Source: JALZAH01 sp051000755 (GTDB taxonomy: Bacteria > Actinomycetota > Acidimicrobiia > Acidimicrobiales > Palsa-688). Taken from it: 64,000 nt of DNA. Shown here piece by piece: positions 1-7,955 of this stretch; position 1 is the first letter of the stretch; each line of letters begins with the position of its first letter. The notes under the pieces were generated by a model. That model saw only the letters and a program-made list of their open reading frames with translations, had not been told where the DNA came from and searched no databases. Both the position numbers and the translations under genes were made by a program. The stretch spans positions 16,157 through 80,156 of the forward strand of contig JBPCNZ010000120.1 in assembly GCA_051000755.1 (NCBI GenBank), written 5' to 3'.

Positions 1-30
1 ACGCTCCCATACACGCAAGGAGAAGAAGCA

Positions 31-354
31 GTGCCCATCGTCCCCATAAGACCTGACGACGCAGCGACCATCTGCCAGCGGGCCGCGGAGGTTGAACGCC
101 TGGCCTTGACTCTCGCTGACGCTGCCCGGTCCCTGCGCATATCCGCCGAAGCCACGGCCGACAAGCCCGCCGCTCGCAAAGACCTGATCTCCGTCCAAGA
201 GGTCGAGGAACGGTTGGACCTGTCCCACGCCACGGTTCACGCTCTGATCTCTGACGGCACCCTGGCCTCGCGCAAGCAGGGTCGGCGTCGTCTCGTCAAC
301 GTCGAGTCCGTGACCGAGTACGCCAGGGCCTGTCGAAGCCACCAGGCCGGCTAA
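31..354 (+). CDS. Excisionase-like helix-turn-helix protein
   Basis: A 107-residue protein. The N-terminal half is a helical segment of unknown role. The C-terminal half (about residues 50-100) is a MerR/excisionase-type winged helix: LISVQEVEERL, then HATVHALISDGTL, then a basic wing RKQGRRRLVNVESV. Proteins of this type bind attachment-site DNA and direct excision by the neighbouring tyrosine recombinase. The GTG start at 31 follows an AAGGAGAAG ribosome-binding site. The gene ends 7 bp before the likely integrase start at 362. A related excisionase lies at 57259-57606 in the same position relative to the other integrase. Confidence 0.8.
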   Translation: MPIVPIRPDDAATICQRAAEVERLALTLADAARSLRISAEATADKPAARKDLISVQEVEERLDLSHATVHALISDGTLASRKQGRRRLVNVESVTEYARACRSHQAG

Positions 355-438
355 GACCATCATGGCGTCACGGGCGGCGAACGGTCGCAGCACGATCTTC
401 GCTGACACCCGTCGTCCCGGTGGCGGGGCAAGGTCACC

Positions 439-1659
439 ATGGGCGTCGGCCCTGACGGCAAGACGATCCGCCGGGAGGTCAACGGCGCCAGCAAGAACGA
501 GGTGACGCGGAAGGTCCGGGCGTTGGAGGCGCAACGCGATGCAGGGCTTCTGGCACACACCCCCAAGGTTCTCCTGGCCGACCATATCGACGCCTGGATC
601 GACCGGCGCCAGGACAACGAGGAGATTCGCCCGACCACCGCCAAGGGGTACCGGACCGACGCCCGCTACATCCGAGCGGCCCTGCCCGGCGTGAAGCTCG
701 GCCAGGTCTCGCCCCGCCACGTTGACGAGTTGTGGACGTGGATGCTGGCCAACGACATCAACGTCGCCCACTGCCGTCGAACGCTACGAGCGGCGCTGAA
801 CGACGCGGTACGCCGGGGCCTGATCCCCCGCAACCCGGTGGAACGGGCCGGGAGGCCGAAGCAGGCGTCATCGAAACCTCAGCCGTACGCCGTCAGCCAG
901 ATGCGGGCGTTCCTGACCGCCGCCCGCCTGGAGCGCAACGCCCCTCGATGGACGCTGGCCAGCCTGCAAGGGCTCCGCCAGGGTGAGGCCCTCGGCCTCC
1001 AATGGGACGACCTGGACCTGGACGACCTGGCGAAGCCCCCGGTGCTCCACGTCCGGCGCCAACTGCACCGCATCCCCTTCCGTCACGGCTGCGCCGACCC
1101 TGACGCCTGCACCTACATCAACTCGTTGGGCGAGGTCACGCCCGCCAAGCGGGGGGCGGACTGCCCGAAACACAGGCCAGGCGGGCTGGTTACCGACGAG
1201 CCGAAGTCCGAGAACGGGCACCGCCTCGTCGTGCTTCCCGAGCCGGTACGACGAGACCTACTGACCCACCGGGACCGCCAAGCCGACGAGGCTGCCACCA
1301 ACCCACTGTGGGAGCCCGGACCTGGCGGCGGCTGGGTGTTCCCGTCAGCAGACGGCGGGCCGACCGACCCGCGCCAAGACCATCGGGACTTCGTTCGGAT
1401 CATGACAGCCGCCGCGCTCCCCCACCGCAGGCTTCACGACCTTCGCCACTCGTCGGCCGAGATGATGGTCGTCAACCTGGGCATCGGCACCAAGACGGCA
1501 GGCCAGGTCCTCGGCCACGCGTCGGACAACCAGACGAGTGCCTACCTGCACGCCCTCACTGACGCCAGGGTGGTCGCGGCCAACAAGGTGGGCGAGTTGT
1601 TCTACGGGCCAGAGACCAAGCCCAAGCGACGGAAGACCCCGAAGGGGACCGGCGGATGA
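439..1659 (+). CDS. Tyrosine recombinase (integrase) of the left element; apparent 5' frameshift
   Basis: The catalytic domain is complete. The first Arg is in GLRQGE (about residue 179 from this start), HDLRHS is near 333, GHAS follows, and the nucleophile Tyr is in TSAYLHAL near 368. A Cys-rich insertion (HGCADPDAC...KRGADCP) sits between the catalytic Arg and HDLRH. The true start is probably ATG 362. That frame begins MASRAANGRSTIF, matching the start of the related integrase at 57617 (MATRAANGRSSIY). It is out of frame with WRGKVTMGVGPDG from 421 onward, which also matches. One missing base near 419-421 (GGG to GG) would explain this. The protein as it stands would lack about 26 N-terminal residues of the DNA-binding domain unless ATG 439 is used. 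Confidence 0.85.
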   Translation: MGVGPDGKTIRREVNGASKNEVTRKVRALEAQRDAGLLAHTPKVLLADHIDAWIDRRQDNEEIRPTTAKGYRTDARYIRAALPGVKLGQVSPRHVDELWTWMLANDINVAHCRRTLRAALNDAVRRGLIPRNPVERAGRPKQASSKPQPYAVSQMRAFLTAARLERNAPRWTLASLQGLRQGEALGLQWDDLDLDDLAKPPVLHVRRQLHRIPFRHGCADPDACTYINSLGEVTPAKRGADCPKHRPGGLVTDEPKSENGHRLVVLPEPVRRDLLTHRDRQADEAATNPLWEPGPGGGWVFPSADGGPTDPRQDHRDFVRIMTAAALPHRRLHDLRHSSAEMMVVNLGIGTKTAGQVLGHASDNQTSAYLHALTDARVVAANKVGELFYGPETKPKRRKTPKGTGG

Positions 1660-1699
1660 GCGCTGGTGGTCACGGTCGCCGGTGTACACCGCTGTAGGG

Positions 1700-1721
1700 C
1701 ATCTGGTGGTCATCTGGTGGT
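1700..1721 (+). repeat. Tandem 11-bp repeats, candidate integrase arm sites (left element)
   Basis: CATCTGGTGGT occurs twice head to tail, at 1700-1710 and 1711-1721, between the left integrase and its attachment site. A 10-bp palindrome (GGTGTACACC) lies just upstream at 1681-1690. The 11-bp period matches the period of the different repeats at the ends of the main ICE, which suggests arm-type binding sites. The function is inferred from position only. Confidence 0.45.
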
Positions 1722-1780
1722 CAGCCGAACCGCCAAGAGGACCTCTCGCCCGCCTGCACCCCACCTGACCTGCGGTTTCT

Positions 1781-1828
1781 TGGTGCCCCCGGCAGGACTC
1801 GAACCTGCGACCCGCCGCTTAGAAGGCG
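1781..1828 (-). other. Attachment site: displaced tRNA-Arg 3' fragment
   Basis: These 48 bp are identical to 58953-59000, the 3' half of the intact tRNA-Arg(UCU) gene, from the CCA end through the anticodon loop. Identity stops at 1829. The anticodon stem, D arm and 5' acceptor strand are missing, so this is not a tRNA gene. It is the direct-repeat end of the main ICE and at the same time the integrase-side end of the left element. Confidence 0.92.
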
Positions 1829-2271
1829 CTAGCGATACGTCCGTCCGTGTCCGTCTATGTCATCTCGGATCCGTCGACCAGCACATTCGTGATGTCAATA
1901 GGCCCTCGGTCAACGCTGTACTGCACCATAACTGCACCACACAATCGATCTGAGCCAGGCTTCGGGCCACTTCGCTGCCGGACCTGAGCGGCGGTGTCCA
2001 CACCAGCGGCAGATGCTCAGCGTCCACCCCGGATACCTGCCGGTTCTGTCGCGACCCAAAGTGCTGGGCCCGAGGACCGCTGGCGCTTGTTCTGGCGTGG
2101 CCGCAATGGCGATCCGCGCCACTGTGGAGACGCGTCTCGGAGGTTCCTGGGATGCTTCCCGCTCATGTGGGACTTCGGTCGCCAAGCCAACATGCTCGAC
2201 ATGGCTCGAGTACCGAATGATCTCCGATCGCTATCCCGCATACCCGTCTGCGGGTGCGGTAATCTCTCCAC
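1829..2271. other. Left-end non-coding region of the ICE
   Basis: Apart from the arm-like repeats at 1920-1939 I see no gene with a convincing start or protein pattern. The stretch probably serves as attachment-site DNA and as the upstream region of the gene at 2272. Confidence 0.5.
1920..1939 (+). repeat. Paired 9-bp repeats, candidate arm sites (left end of ICE)
   Basis: ACTGCACCA occurs at 1920-1928 and 1931-1939, a start-to-start distance of 11 bp. The same 9-mer, in the same orientation and with the same 11-bp spacing, occurs at 58877-58885 and 58888-58896 near the other end. Both pairs lie roughly 70-100 bp from the 48-bp core repeats. This is the arrangement expected for arm-type sites of a lambda-family integrase. 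Confidence 0.65.
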
Positions 2272-3078
2272 GTGACGAAAGACTGCAGGTGCGCTTGGTG
2301 CGATCGGCCGTTTCAGCGGCCGAATCCTCGGGGGCCGATTCCGCAATACTGCAGCGTCGGCCATCGTCAGCGAGCCTATGAGGCACGAGCAGGTCTTCGA
2401 AGAGCCGCTCGAGGCCTCTCCGCGATCGACACCACGAAGATGATCAGCGGTCTCACCAGCGCCATGGCCGGCCTGGACGCCGCCAAGATCAGCGGGGTGT
2501 CCAACGCCCTCGCCGGCCTGGACGCCGCCAAGATCACCGGAATGACCACCGCCATGGCTGGTATCGACACCACGAAGATGATCGGCGGTCTCACCAGCGC
2601 CATGGCCGGCCTGGACGCCGATGACATTGAAGGTCTTTGGGGCAGCGTTCCCACTCAGCTGCGCGACATGATGGCGACGGTCGACGCAAGTTCTTTCAGC
2701 TCTGCCTTCGACGCCCTTGTTACGACCATAGACCCGAACGCCCCAGGCAACGGCTCGGACTTTGAGCAAACTGCTGCCTCACGGTCTCAGGCCGTTGCCC
2801 TCGCACTTTGGGTCATCGTACTTCTGATCCTTCTGGGCGCCGCTATACCAGAAGTCGTCTCGACTACGACCGACGCTGTTAGCGGCGTTATGGAGGGAGT
2901 CGGGCTAGGCTACCAACTCGCTGCCGCAACCTATGACCAGAGTCCAGTTCTTAACGACATCTACAACTGCATTGGGTTCATTTCGACCATTGCGTTTGTC
3001 AAGAGCTCGGTTGGTCGGGCTCGTGCTCGCAGAACTCGCCGCGACTCGCCACCTCCAAGTGCCAATGAAGCCTCCTAG
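2272..3078 (+). CDS. Unrecognised membrane protein with zinc-finger-like N-terminus and 15-16-residue repeats
   Basis: A 268-residue protein, GTG start. Residues 5-35 carry CRCAWC and a YCSVGHRQRAYEAR segment, a probable zinc-binding knuckle of a kind seen in small actinobacterial DNA-associated proteins. Residues about 50-125 hold five imperfect repeats of the form (I/L)D(T/A)(T/A)KI.G(L/M)..AMAG. A hydrophobic helix near residue 175 (ALWVIVLLILLGAAIP) looks like a membrane anchor, and a second apolar stretch lies near 230. The C-terminus is basic. Cytoplasmic zinc finger plus helical repeats plus membrane segment suggests a membrane-attached sensor or tether. I do not recognise the family. 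It is the first gene at the left end of the ICE. Confidence 0.7.
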   Translation: MTKDCRCAWCDRPFQRPNPRGPIPQYCSVGHRQRAYEARAGLRRAARGLSAIDTTKMISGLTSAMAGLDAAKISGVSNALAGLDAAKITGMTTAMAGIDTTKMIGGLTSAMAGLDADDIEGLWGSVPTQLRDMMATVDASSFSSAFDALVTTIDPNAPGNGSDFEQTAASRSQAVALALWVIVLLILLGAAIPEVVSTTTDAVSGVMEGVGLGYQLAAATYDQSPVLNDIYNCIGFISTIAFVKSSVGRARARRTRRDSPPPSANEAS

Positions 3079-3482
3079 CGGCGCACCATTGAGACGATCC
3101 CAGCTGCTCAGTTTTCTCGTCTTCCCCTCTGCCACGGCCTTACCTGTGGCATTCTCTCAGACGCCATCGGAAAACTCGATGTTGTTATCGAGTTCGTCCC
3201 TCTGCACGCCGTCCCGAACGGTGTTTCCGAGTGATACGAGGTATCACCGGTAGGTACTCGTCCCACGTGACAGAAGGTCAGTGGATCGAGACTCCCTCCG
3301 CGGCGACCTCGACTCTAGATGATGACTCTGACTGGTCTCGAGGGCTGTCAGCACGGCCTCAGCCATCAGGTCGCGCCTGCCCGAGTCAACAGCACGGGTT
3401 CGACTTCCCCAACGAGGAGGACTTGAAGGCCGGCTTACCATGCTCGAATAATGGCGAAGTCAAGTCACGCAGGCGGCTCGGA
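3079..3482. other. Non-coding gap
   Basis: This lies between the membrane repeat protein and the convergent gene ending at 3483. I see no credible gene, RNA or clear terminator. Base composition is less GC-rich than most of the element. Confidence 0.4.
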
Positions 3483-4598
3483 TTAAACGTTACGCCACGA
3501 CTGACGGAGCGTTTTCAGAAGAACATTGCCGCGAGCCCGTGATCCGTCAGGGCAGTAGATCTCGATGTCGTAGTCACGATAGTAACGTCGGAAACGTTTC
3601 TCGACCCAGGCGGACACTGTCATCTCTCCGGAAGCGGCGCGCCTGTAGGGATAAACGTTAGGCGGAGGGTCGTCCCGCCACGACAGAGGATCGCTCCTGT
3701 AAGACCCAGACGGTAATCGCTCGACATCCACGAATACTTTGAATCCTTCTACCGCCTCGATCTCATTGTCAAGGCAATCCCACGCGTCCATGGTGTTGAC
3801 CTGTGCGTTGAGTTCCAAGAGAGTATCCCAGAAATCGCAGACCTGGAACGGGTATCCGAGCACAGTGCCGATCTGGCCGACGCAGATGATGAGGTCCTCC
3901 TCGGTGGAATTTTCGAGGTCAATCCAGGCCGCGTCGTCAGTCTGATCGTTCATAGTGGACACGAGGGCGTCAGCGTCGGACACACCGATCGTCTCGAGGA
4001 CCATGTCGAAACAGGTGATCTCCGTATCTTCGCCGGCCAGCCCGCCTGACTCACCAGACCGCCGCTGACCTGAAGCTCTCCGTAGTACAACTTCAGCCCC
4101 TTTGTCGCCCCCCTTGGCTACTCGCCCGGCCTCCTTCGCCCTCACTAACTCTTCCGTTCTTTGGGCGAACCGCTCTACGTCGTCGGCGCTGATACCGCTC
4201 AGGACGGCCCTGGTCGCTTCGATAGCGGTGGCCCGAGTCGCAGCCAGATATGACGGATCGTGCCACAACTTCTCCAACTCGGGTGTCCACCCTTCCGAAT
4301 CGGGACCGAATTCGGCAACCATGGCGTCGACACAGGATTCCGCGGCTTTTCGGGTGTCGTACGTGCCGACGTTGCCATAGCACTCGCCGCTGTAGCTGTA
4401 CTGGGTTACACGGAAGACAAGCCTGTTGCCCTTGTTTCGGCGAGCCCGTATTTTGTAGCTGGTCGGTGGCACGGGGCGAGTCCACCAGCCCGGGTCTGGA
4501 TCGTTGTCGAGCCCGCTTATGACGTCTGTGACGTCGAACGCCCGCAACGACGGACTCTGCTTGCCCAGTATCTTCTTCTTCAGGGCCTTGCTGGCCAT
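3483..4598 (-). CDS. Unrecognised protein sharing a C-terminal domain with the gene at 4984
   Basis: The 371-residue reading starts at MASKALKKK; an upstream extension to 4673 is possible but lacks protein-like sequence. The N-terminal half includes an aromatic segment (YKIRARRNKG...QYSYSGECYG) and a helical region. The middle is acidic with several Cys. The last 90 or so residues (EIEAVEGFKVFV ... YPYRRAASG ... VSAWVEKRFRRYY ... GSRARGNVLLKTLRQ) align by eye with almost the whole of the 94-residue protein at 4984-5268. Function is unknown. The divergent neighbour with a shared domain suggests the two act together or arose by partial duplication. Composition is less GC-rich than the conjugation genes, so it is probably acquired cargo. 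Confidence 0.6.
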   Translation of the reverse strand: MASKALKKKILGKQSPSLRAFDVTDVISGLDNDPDPGWWTRPVPPTSYKIRARRNKGNRLVFRVTQYSYSGECYGNVGTYDTRKAAESCVDAMVAEFGPDSEGWTPELEKLWHDPSYLAATRATAIEATRAVLSGISADDVERFAQRTEELVRAKEAGRVAKGGDKGAEVVLRRASGQRRSGESGGLAGEDTEITCFDMVLETIGVSDADALVSTMNDQTDDAAWIDLENSTEEDLIICVGQIGTVLGYPFQVCDFWDTLLELNAQVNTMDAWDCLDNEIEAVEGFKVFVDVERLPSGSYRSDPLSWRDDPPPNVYPYRRAASGEMTVSAWVEKRFRRYYRDYDIEIYCPDGSRARGNVLLKTLRQSWRNV

Positions 4599-4983
4599 GG
4601 AGGTCCTATCAGGAGAGGTTGACTCAGAACACGATACGAGGTGGGATTCGCAATGGTCAGCCGGCGGTGCCACCGAAGCTGCTGGATCTTATGTCACTGC
4701 CTGTCAACCCATAATAGCTGCGCCCGAGCCCCCGCCAGATCGAGGACGCGTGGCCGCAAGGCTCGGTGGACTATGGGATGAGCATCTTCGCTGTCCATGG
4801 CGGTCAGGCCGTGTTCGTCGCTGTCGCCAAGCCAGACCTGGTGGGGTTGATATCCAGCGGTAATCGGGCGGATCAACCTCCCGGCACAACCTGTTTGCGC
4901 TCGAGGACTTCGTTCACAGACGGCTGCGGATCTCTTACCTCTATGCTGAACCGACTGTCTAAATTTTAGAGCTGGAGGATCTG
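4599..4983. other. Divergent intergenic region
   Basis: A 385-bp gap between two divergent genes that share a domain. It must hold promoters for both, but I cannot pick a confident -35/-10 pair. The ribosome-binding site of the rightward gene (GGAGGA, 4973-4978) lies at its right edge. Confidence 0.45.
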
Positions 4984-5268
4984 TTGGCAACGATCAAGGC
5001 CATCGAGGCGAAAATTGAGAAGATCGAGGGATACAAGGTCCACGTTCGATATGAGGACGGTCGCGACGTCCGTGGCGACCGAGCGAACCTTCCCACATAC
5101 CCCTACGAGCGCGCTCTCAAGAATTCCGCCAACGTCAGCGATTGGACCCAGAATCGGTTCAAGGCCACCTACCCCGGTTTCGACGTTGACGTACTGAACT
5201 ACAGCGGGAAACGGGTGCACGGTCGAACCAAGCTGGCGACCGTTCGCGACACATACTTGCCAGGCTGA
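4984..5268 (+). CDS. Small unrecognised protein, homologous to the C-terminus of the 3483-4598 product
   Basis: A 94-residue protein. The TTG start at 4984 follows GGAGGA at a 5-bp distance. Sequence: KIEKIEGYKVHVRYEDGRD, then YPYERALKNSANVSDWTQNRF, then YSGKRVHGRTKLATVRDTY. The IE.IEG(Y/F)KV, YPY.RA, VS.W...RF and G.R..G...L.T.R positions are shared with the end of the divergent gene. It resembles a compact beta-rich single domain. Function is unknown. It may be the stand-alone partner (subunit, antidote or regulator) of the larger neighbour, which is inference only. Confidence 0.6.
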   Translation: MATIKAIEAKIEKIEGYKVHVRYEDGRDVRGDRANLPTYPYERALKNSANVSDWTQNRFKATYPGFDVDVLNYSGKRVHGRTKLATVRDTYLPG

Positions 5269-5576
5269 CCCGAAGCGCCGAGGTCCAGGCCGCCATCACG
5301 GTCCGGCGCGACAATCGGTTCAAGGAACTCTCGACTTCGACTGGGAACACCGTATATAGGGACACTCTGGATGGACCAAGCGGCTGAGTTACTGGGCAGT
5401 TGGTGTCACGTCGAGCGAGGTCTGCACACGCTTGGGATGGATGCGACCGTAGCTTCGTCTACGACGCCAGTCGTAGCCAACCGTGGGTGCCGCCCAGCAC
5501 CTGGTCCGGCAGCCGGTTTCCGAACGCTCCGTCCCTCAACAGCTAGATTCGATCCGGCGTCGATCTTTCTGGAGGG
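5269..5576. other. Gap with a possible peptide remnant
   Basis: A frame overlapping the stop of the 94-residue gene reads LTRSAEVQAAITVRRDNRF and ends at a stop near 5388. It looks protein-like but lacks a standard start, so I read it as a possible remnant. The rest of the gap to the DUF262 gene shows nothing clear. Confidence 0.35.
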
Positions 5577-7895
5577 GTGTTGGACAAGAAGTTCACGAGC
5601 GACGAGGTTCCGCTCGCCCAGCTGCTGGACCAAGCGAGGACCGGGGTGCTACAGCTCCCTGACTTCCAACGAGGCTGGGTGTGGGACGACAACGCAATCA
5701 GGAGCCTCCTAGCGTCGATCTCCCTGTCGTATCCAATCGGGGCGGTCATGACGCTCCAGACTGGAAACCCGGAGGTCAAATTTCGGCCCAGGCTTCTGGA
5801 AGGCGTCGAGCTCACCAAGGCTGTCGACCCCGAGATCCTCCTTTTGGACGGCCAACAGCGTGCTACGTCGCTCTACTTGGTTCTTAGGTCCGGCCAGCCT
5901 GTCTGGACGAAGGACCCCCGAAAGAACGACATCTTGAGGCGCTACTACGTCGACATCAAGGCAAGTCTGGACCCAACGTTCGACCGAGAAGATGCGATCC
6001 TATCGGTGCCCGCCGATGGCCTGATCAAGAGCTTCGGCAAGGAGGTCACGCTGGACGTTTCGACCCGGAAGGCAGAGATTGCCGCGGAGATGTTCCCTCT
6101 CGGGATCGTCCTCGACTTCGCCGAGACTATGTCTTGGATGCTCGAGTACCTGTCGGCTGGGCCGGGCGGGGAGGTGGACAGGCTTGAGATGTGGAAGGGA
6201 TTCAACGAGGCGATCATCAACCCCTTCGTGCAGTACCAGGTCCCTACGATCCAGCTCATCAAGGCGACCCCCAAGGAGGCCGTCTGCCAGGTCTTCGAAA
6301 AGGTCAACACTGGCGGTGTCGACCTCACCGTCTTCGAGCTTTTGACCGCTACCTATGCGGCCGATGACTTCAACCTCCGAGATGACTGGAAGGGGCGCCA
6401 GAAGCGGCTGTCCGCGTACGGTGTCCTGGACCGTTTCGCAGCAACGGACTTCCTTCAGGTCGTGACGTTGCTCGCTACGCATGCTCGTCGCGAGAAGCAC
6501 CTCGAGGCCAATGCTGACGGTTCATCTGGCCCGCCGGTGTCTTGCAAACGACGCGATGTGCTGCGGCTGTCTCTCGAGGACTACAAGGCCTGGTCCGAAC
6601 TGGCGACAAAAGCCTTAGAACGTGCGGTGACCTTCCTCCACGGCGAACACATCTTCACGGGCCGGGATGTCCCCTACGCCACTCAGCTCGTACCGTTGGC
6701 GGCGGTGATGGCTCGTCTCCGGAGCAAGGCGGAGAGCTTTGGCGTGCGAGAGATGCTCCGACGTTGGCTGTGGTGTGGCGTGTTTGGGGAAATGTATGGC
6801 GGGTCGACCGAAACGCGTTTCGCCTACGACATGCAGGACGTCCTCGCCTGGGTAGATGGCGACGATCAGGAACCGCGCACTGTGCGCGATGCCCAGTTCC
6901 AAGCTGATCGGCTTCTTTCGCTGTTCTCTCGCCAGAGCGCTGCCTACAAGGGTTTGTATGCGATGCAGATGAAGCGCGGCGGACGTGACTTCCGTACGGG
7001 GACGACGATCGACGTCCATGCCTATGCGGATGACGCGATCGAGATCCATCACATCTTCCCAAGGTCATGGTGTCAAAGCCACAAGATCAGTGCATGGTTA
7101 GCTGACAGTGTTGTAAATAAGACGGCTATCGACGCGTACACCAATCGATACATCGGGGGGAGCGCACCAAGCATATATCTGGCGGTCATCGAGAATCACG
7201 ACAAGATAGCGCCGGTTGATCTCGATGCCATCCTCCGTAGCCATGACATCGACCCGATCACTCTTAGATCTGATGACTTTGAGGCGTTCTTCTCTCGTAG
7301 GTTCGAGCGTCTCCTCAAGCAGATCGAGGAAGCTATGGGCAAGCCGGTCAACAGAATTGCTGGCGGTACGGATAATCCGTTCCATACCCCGGAACCTCAC
7401 ATCGATCCGGAAGAGGCGATCCGAGTTCTTCTCAAGGGAGGTGAGACGAAGGTCGTCGAGTTCAAGTCGACAGGCCGCCTCAATCTTCACACCAATGAGA
7501 AGGATCCAAATGTCGAGTGGGCGGTGCTTAAGTCGATCGCCGGTTTTGCCAACGCCTACGGCGGAACGCTGCTTGTCGGCGCGGCCGATGATGGCACGAT
7601 TGTCGGAGTCGAAAGAGACTTCCCGCTCGTCAAGGGCGGGGACAGTGATGGATGGGAACTGTGGCTGACCGACGCAGTCTCGGCGTCGATGGGCAAGGTC
7701 CTCGCCGCAGACCTCGAGGTAACCAATCAGGTCATTGACGGCCTGACCGTCGTGCGGATCGAGGTCGGTCCTTCGCCAAAGCCGGTCTTTGCCACCAAGG
7801 ATAAGAAGCCCGCCTTCATGGTCCGAATCAACAACTCCACCCAGGAGCTGACCGGCCAGGAGATGCTCGACTACAAGCACACACGATGGCCTTGA
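5577..7895 (+). CDS. DUF262 (GmrSD-like) HNH nuclease fused to an AlbA_2 domain
   Basis: A 772-residue, three-part protein. Residues 1-330 are a DUF262 domain with LQLPDFQRGWVW (about 23-34) and the nucleotide-binding-type ILLLDGQQRATS (about 84-95). A C-terminal DUF262-associated HNH region holds EIHHIFPRSW near residue 487. Residues about 615-770 form an AlbA_2 (Schlafen-type) domain: KVVEFKSTGRLN, IAGFANAYGGTLLVGAADDG and VRIEVGPSPKPVF. DUF262/HNH proteins include the type IV enzyme GmrSD, which cuts modified phage DNA using NTP. AlbA_2 is a putative nucleic-acid-binding domain. The start is GTG 5577 or TTG 5580; GGAGG lies very close. It is the first of three same-strand defence genes, 60 bp before the Res gene. 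Confidence 0.85.
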   Translation: MLDKKFTSDEVPLAQLLDQARTGVLQLPDFQRGWVWDDNAIRSLLASISLSYPIGAVMTLQTGNPEVKFRPRLLEGVELTKAVDPEILLLDGQQRATSLYLVLRSGQPVWTKDPRKNDILRRYYVDIKASLDPTFDREDAILSVPADGLIKSFGKEVTLDVSTRKAEIAAEMFPLGIVLDFAETMSWMLEYLSAGPGGEVDRLEMWKGFNEAIINPFVQYQVPTIQLIKATPKEAVCQVFEKVNTGGVDLTVFELLTATYAADDFNLRDDWKGRQKRLSAYGVLDRFAATDFLQVVTLLATHARREKHLEANADGSSGPPVSCKRRDVLRLSLEDYKAWSELATKALERAVTFLHGEHIFTGRDVPYATQLVPLAAVMARLRSKAESFGVREMLRRWLWCGVFGEMYGGSTETRFAYDMQDVLAWVDGDDQEPRTVRDAQFQADRLLSLFSRQSAAYKGLYAMQMKRGGRDFRTGTTIDVHAYADDAIEIHHIFPRSWCQSHKISAWLADSVVNKTAIDAYTNRYIGGSAPSIYLAVIENHDKIAPVDLDAILRSHDIDPITLRSDDFEAFFSRRFERLLKQIEEAMGKPVNRIAGGTDNPFHTPEPHIDPEEAIRVLLKGGETKVVEFKSTGRLNLHTNEKDPNVEWAVLKSIAGFANAYGGTLLVGAADDGTIVGVERDFPLVKGGDSDGWELWLTDAVSASMGKVLAADLEVTNQVIDGLTVVRIEVGPSPKPVFATKDKKPAFMVRINNSTQELTGQEMLDYKHTRWP

Positions 7896-7955
7896 GGTGA
7901 CGAGCACGGAGGCTACGGTGATCAACATGCGTCGGGGGAGCGGCTGAGCAAGGCG

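Larger units (their letters stand above)
1..1780 (+). mobile_element. Integrase end of a second integrative element (partial)
   Basis: The first 1.78 kb carries an excisionase-like gene and a tyrosine integrase pointing at a tRNA-Arg 3' fragment (1781-1828). This is the same order as excisionase, integrase and tRNA at the right end of the main ICE (57259-59029). I infer that it is the integrase end of another element integrated in tandem at the same tRNA. The rest of that element lies left of the window. Confidence 0.75.

Noticed and set aside
1781..1857. A second tRNA-Arg gene
   Set aside because: Only the 3' 48 bp are present. The anticodon stem cannot close and the 5' half is absent.
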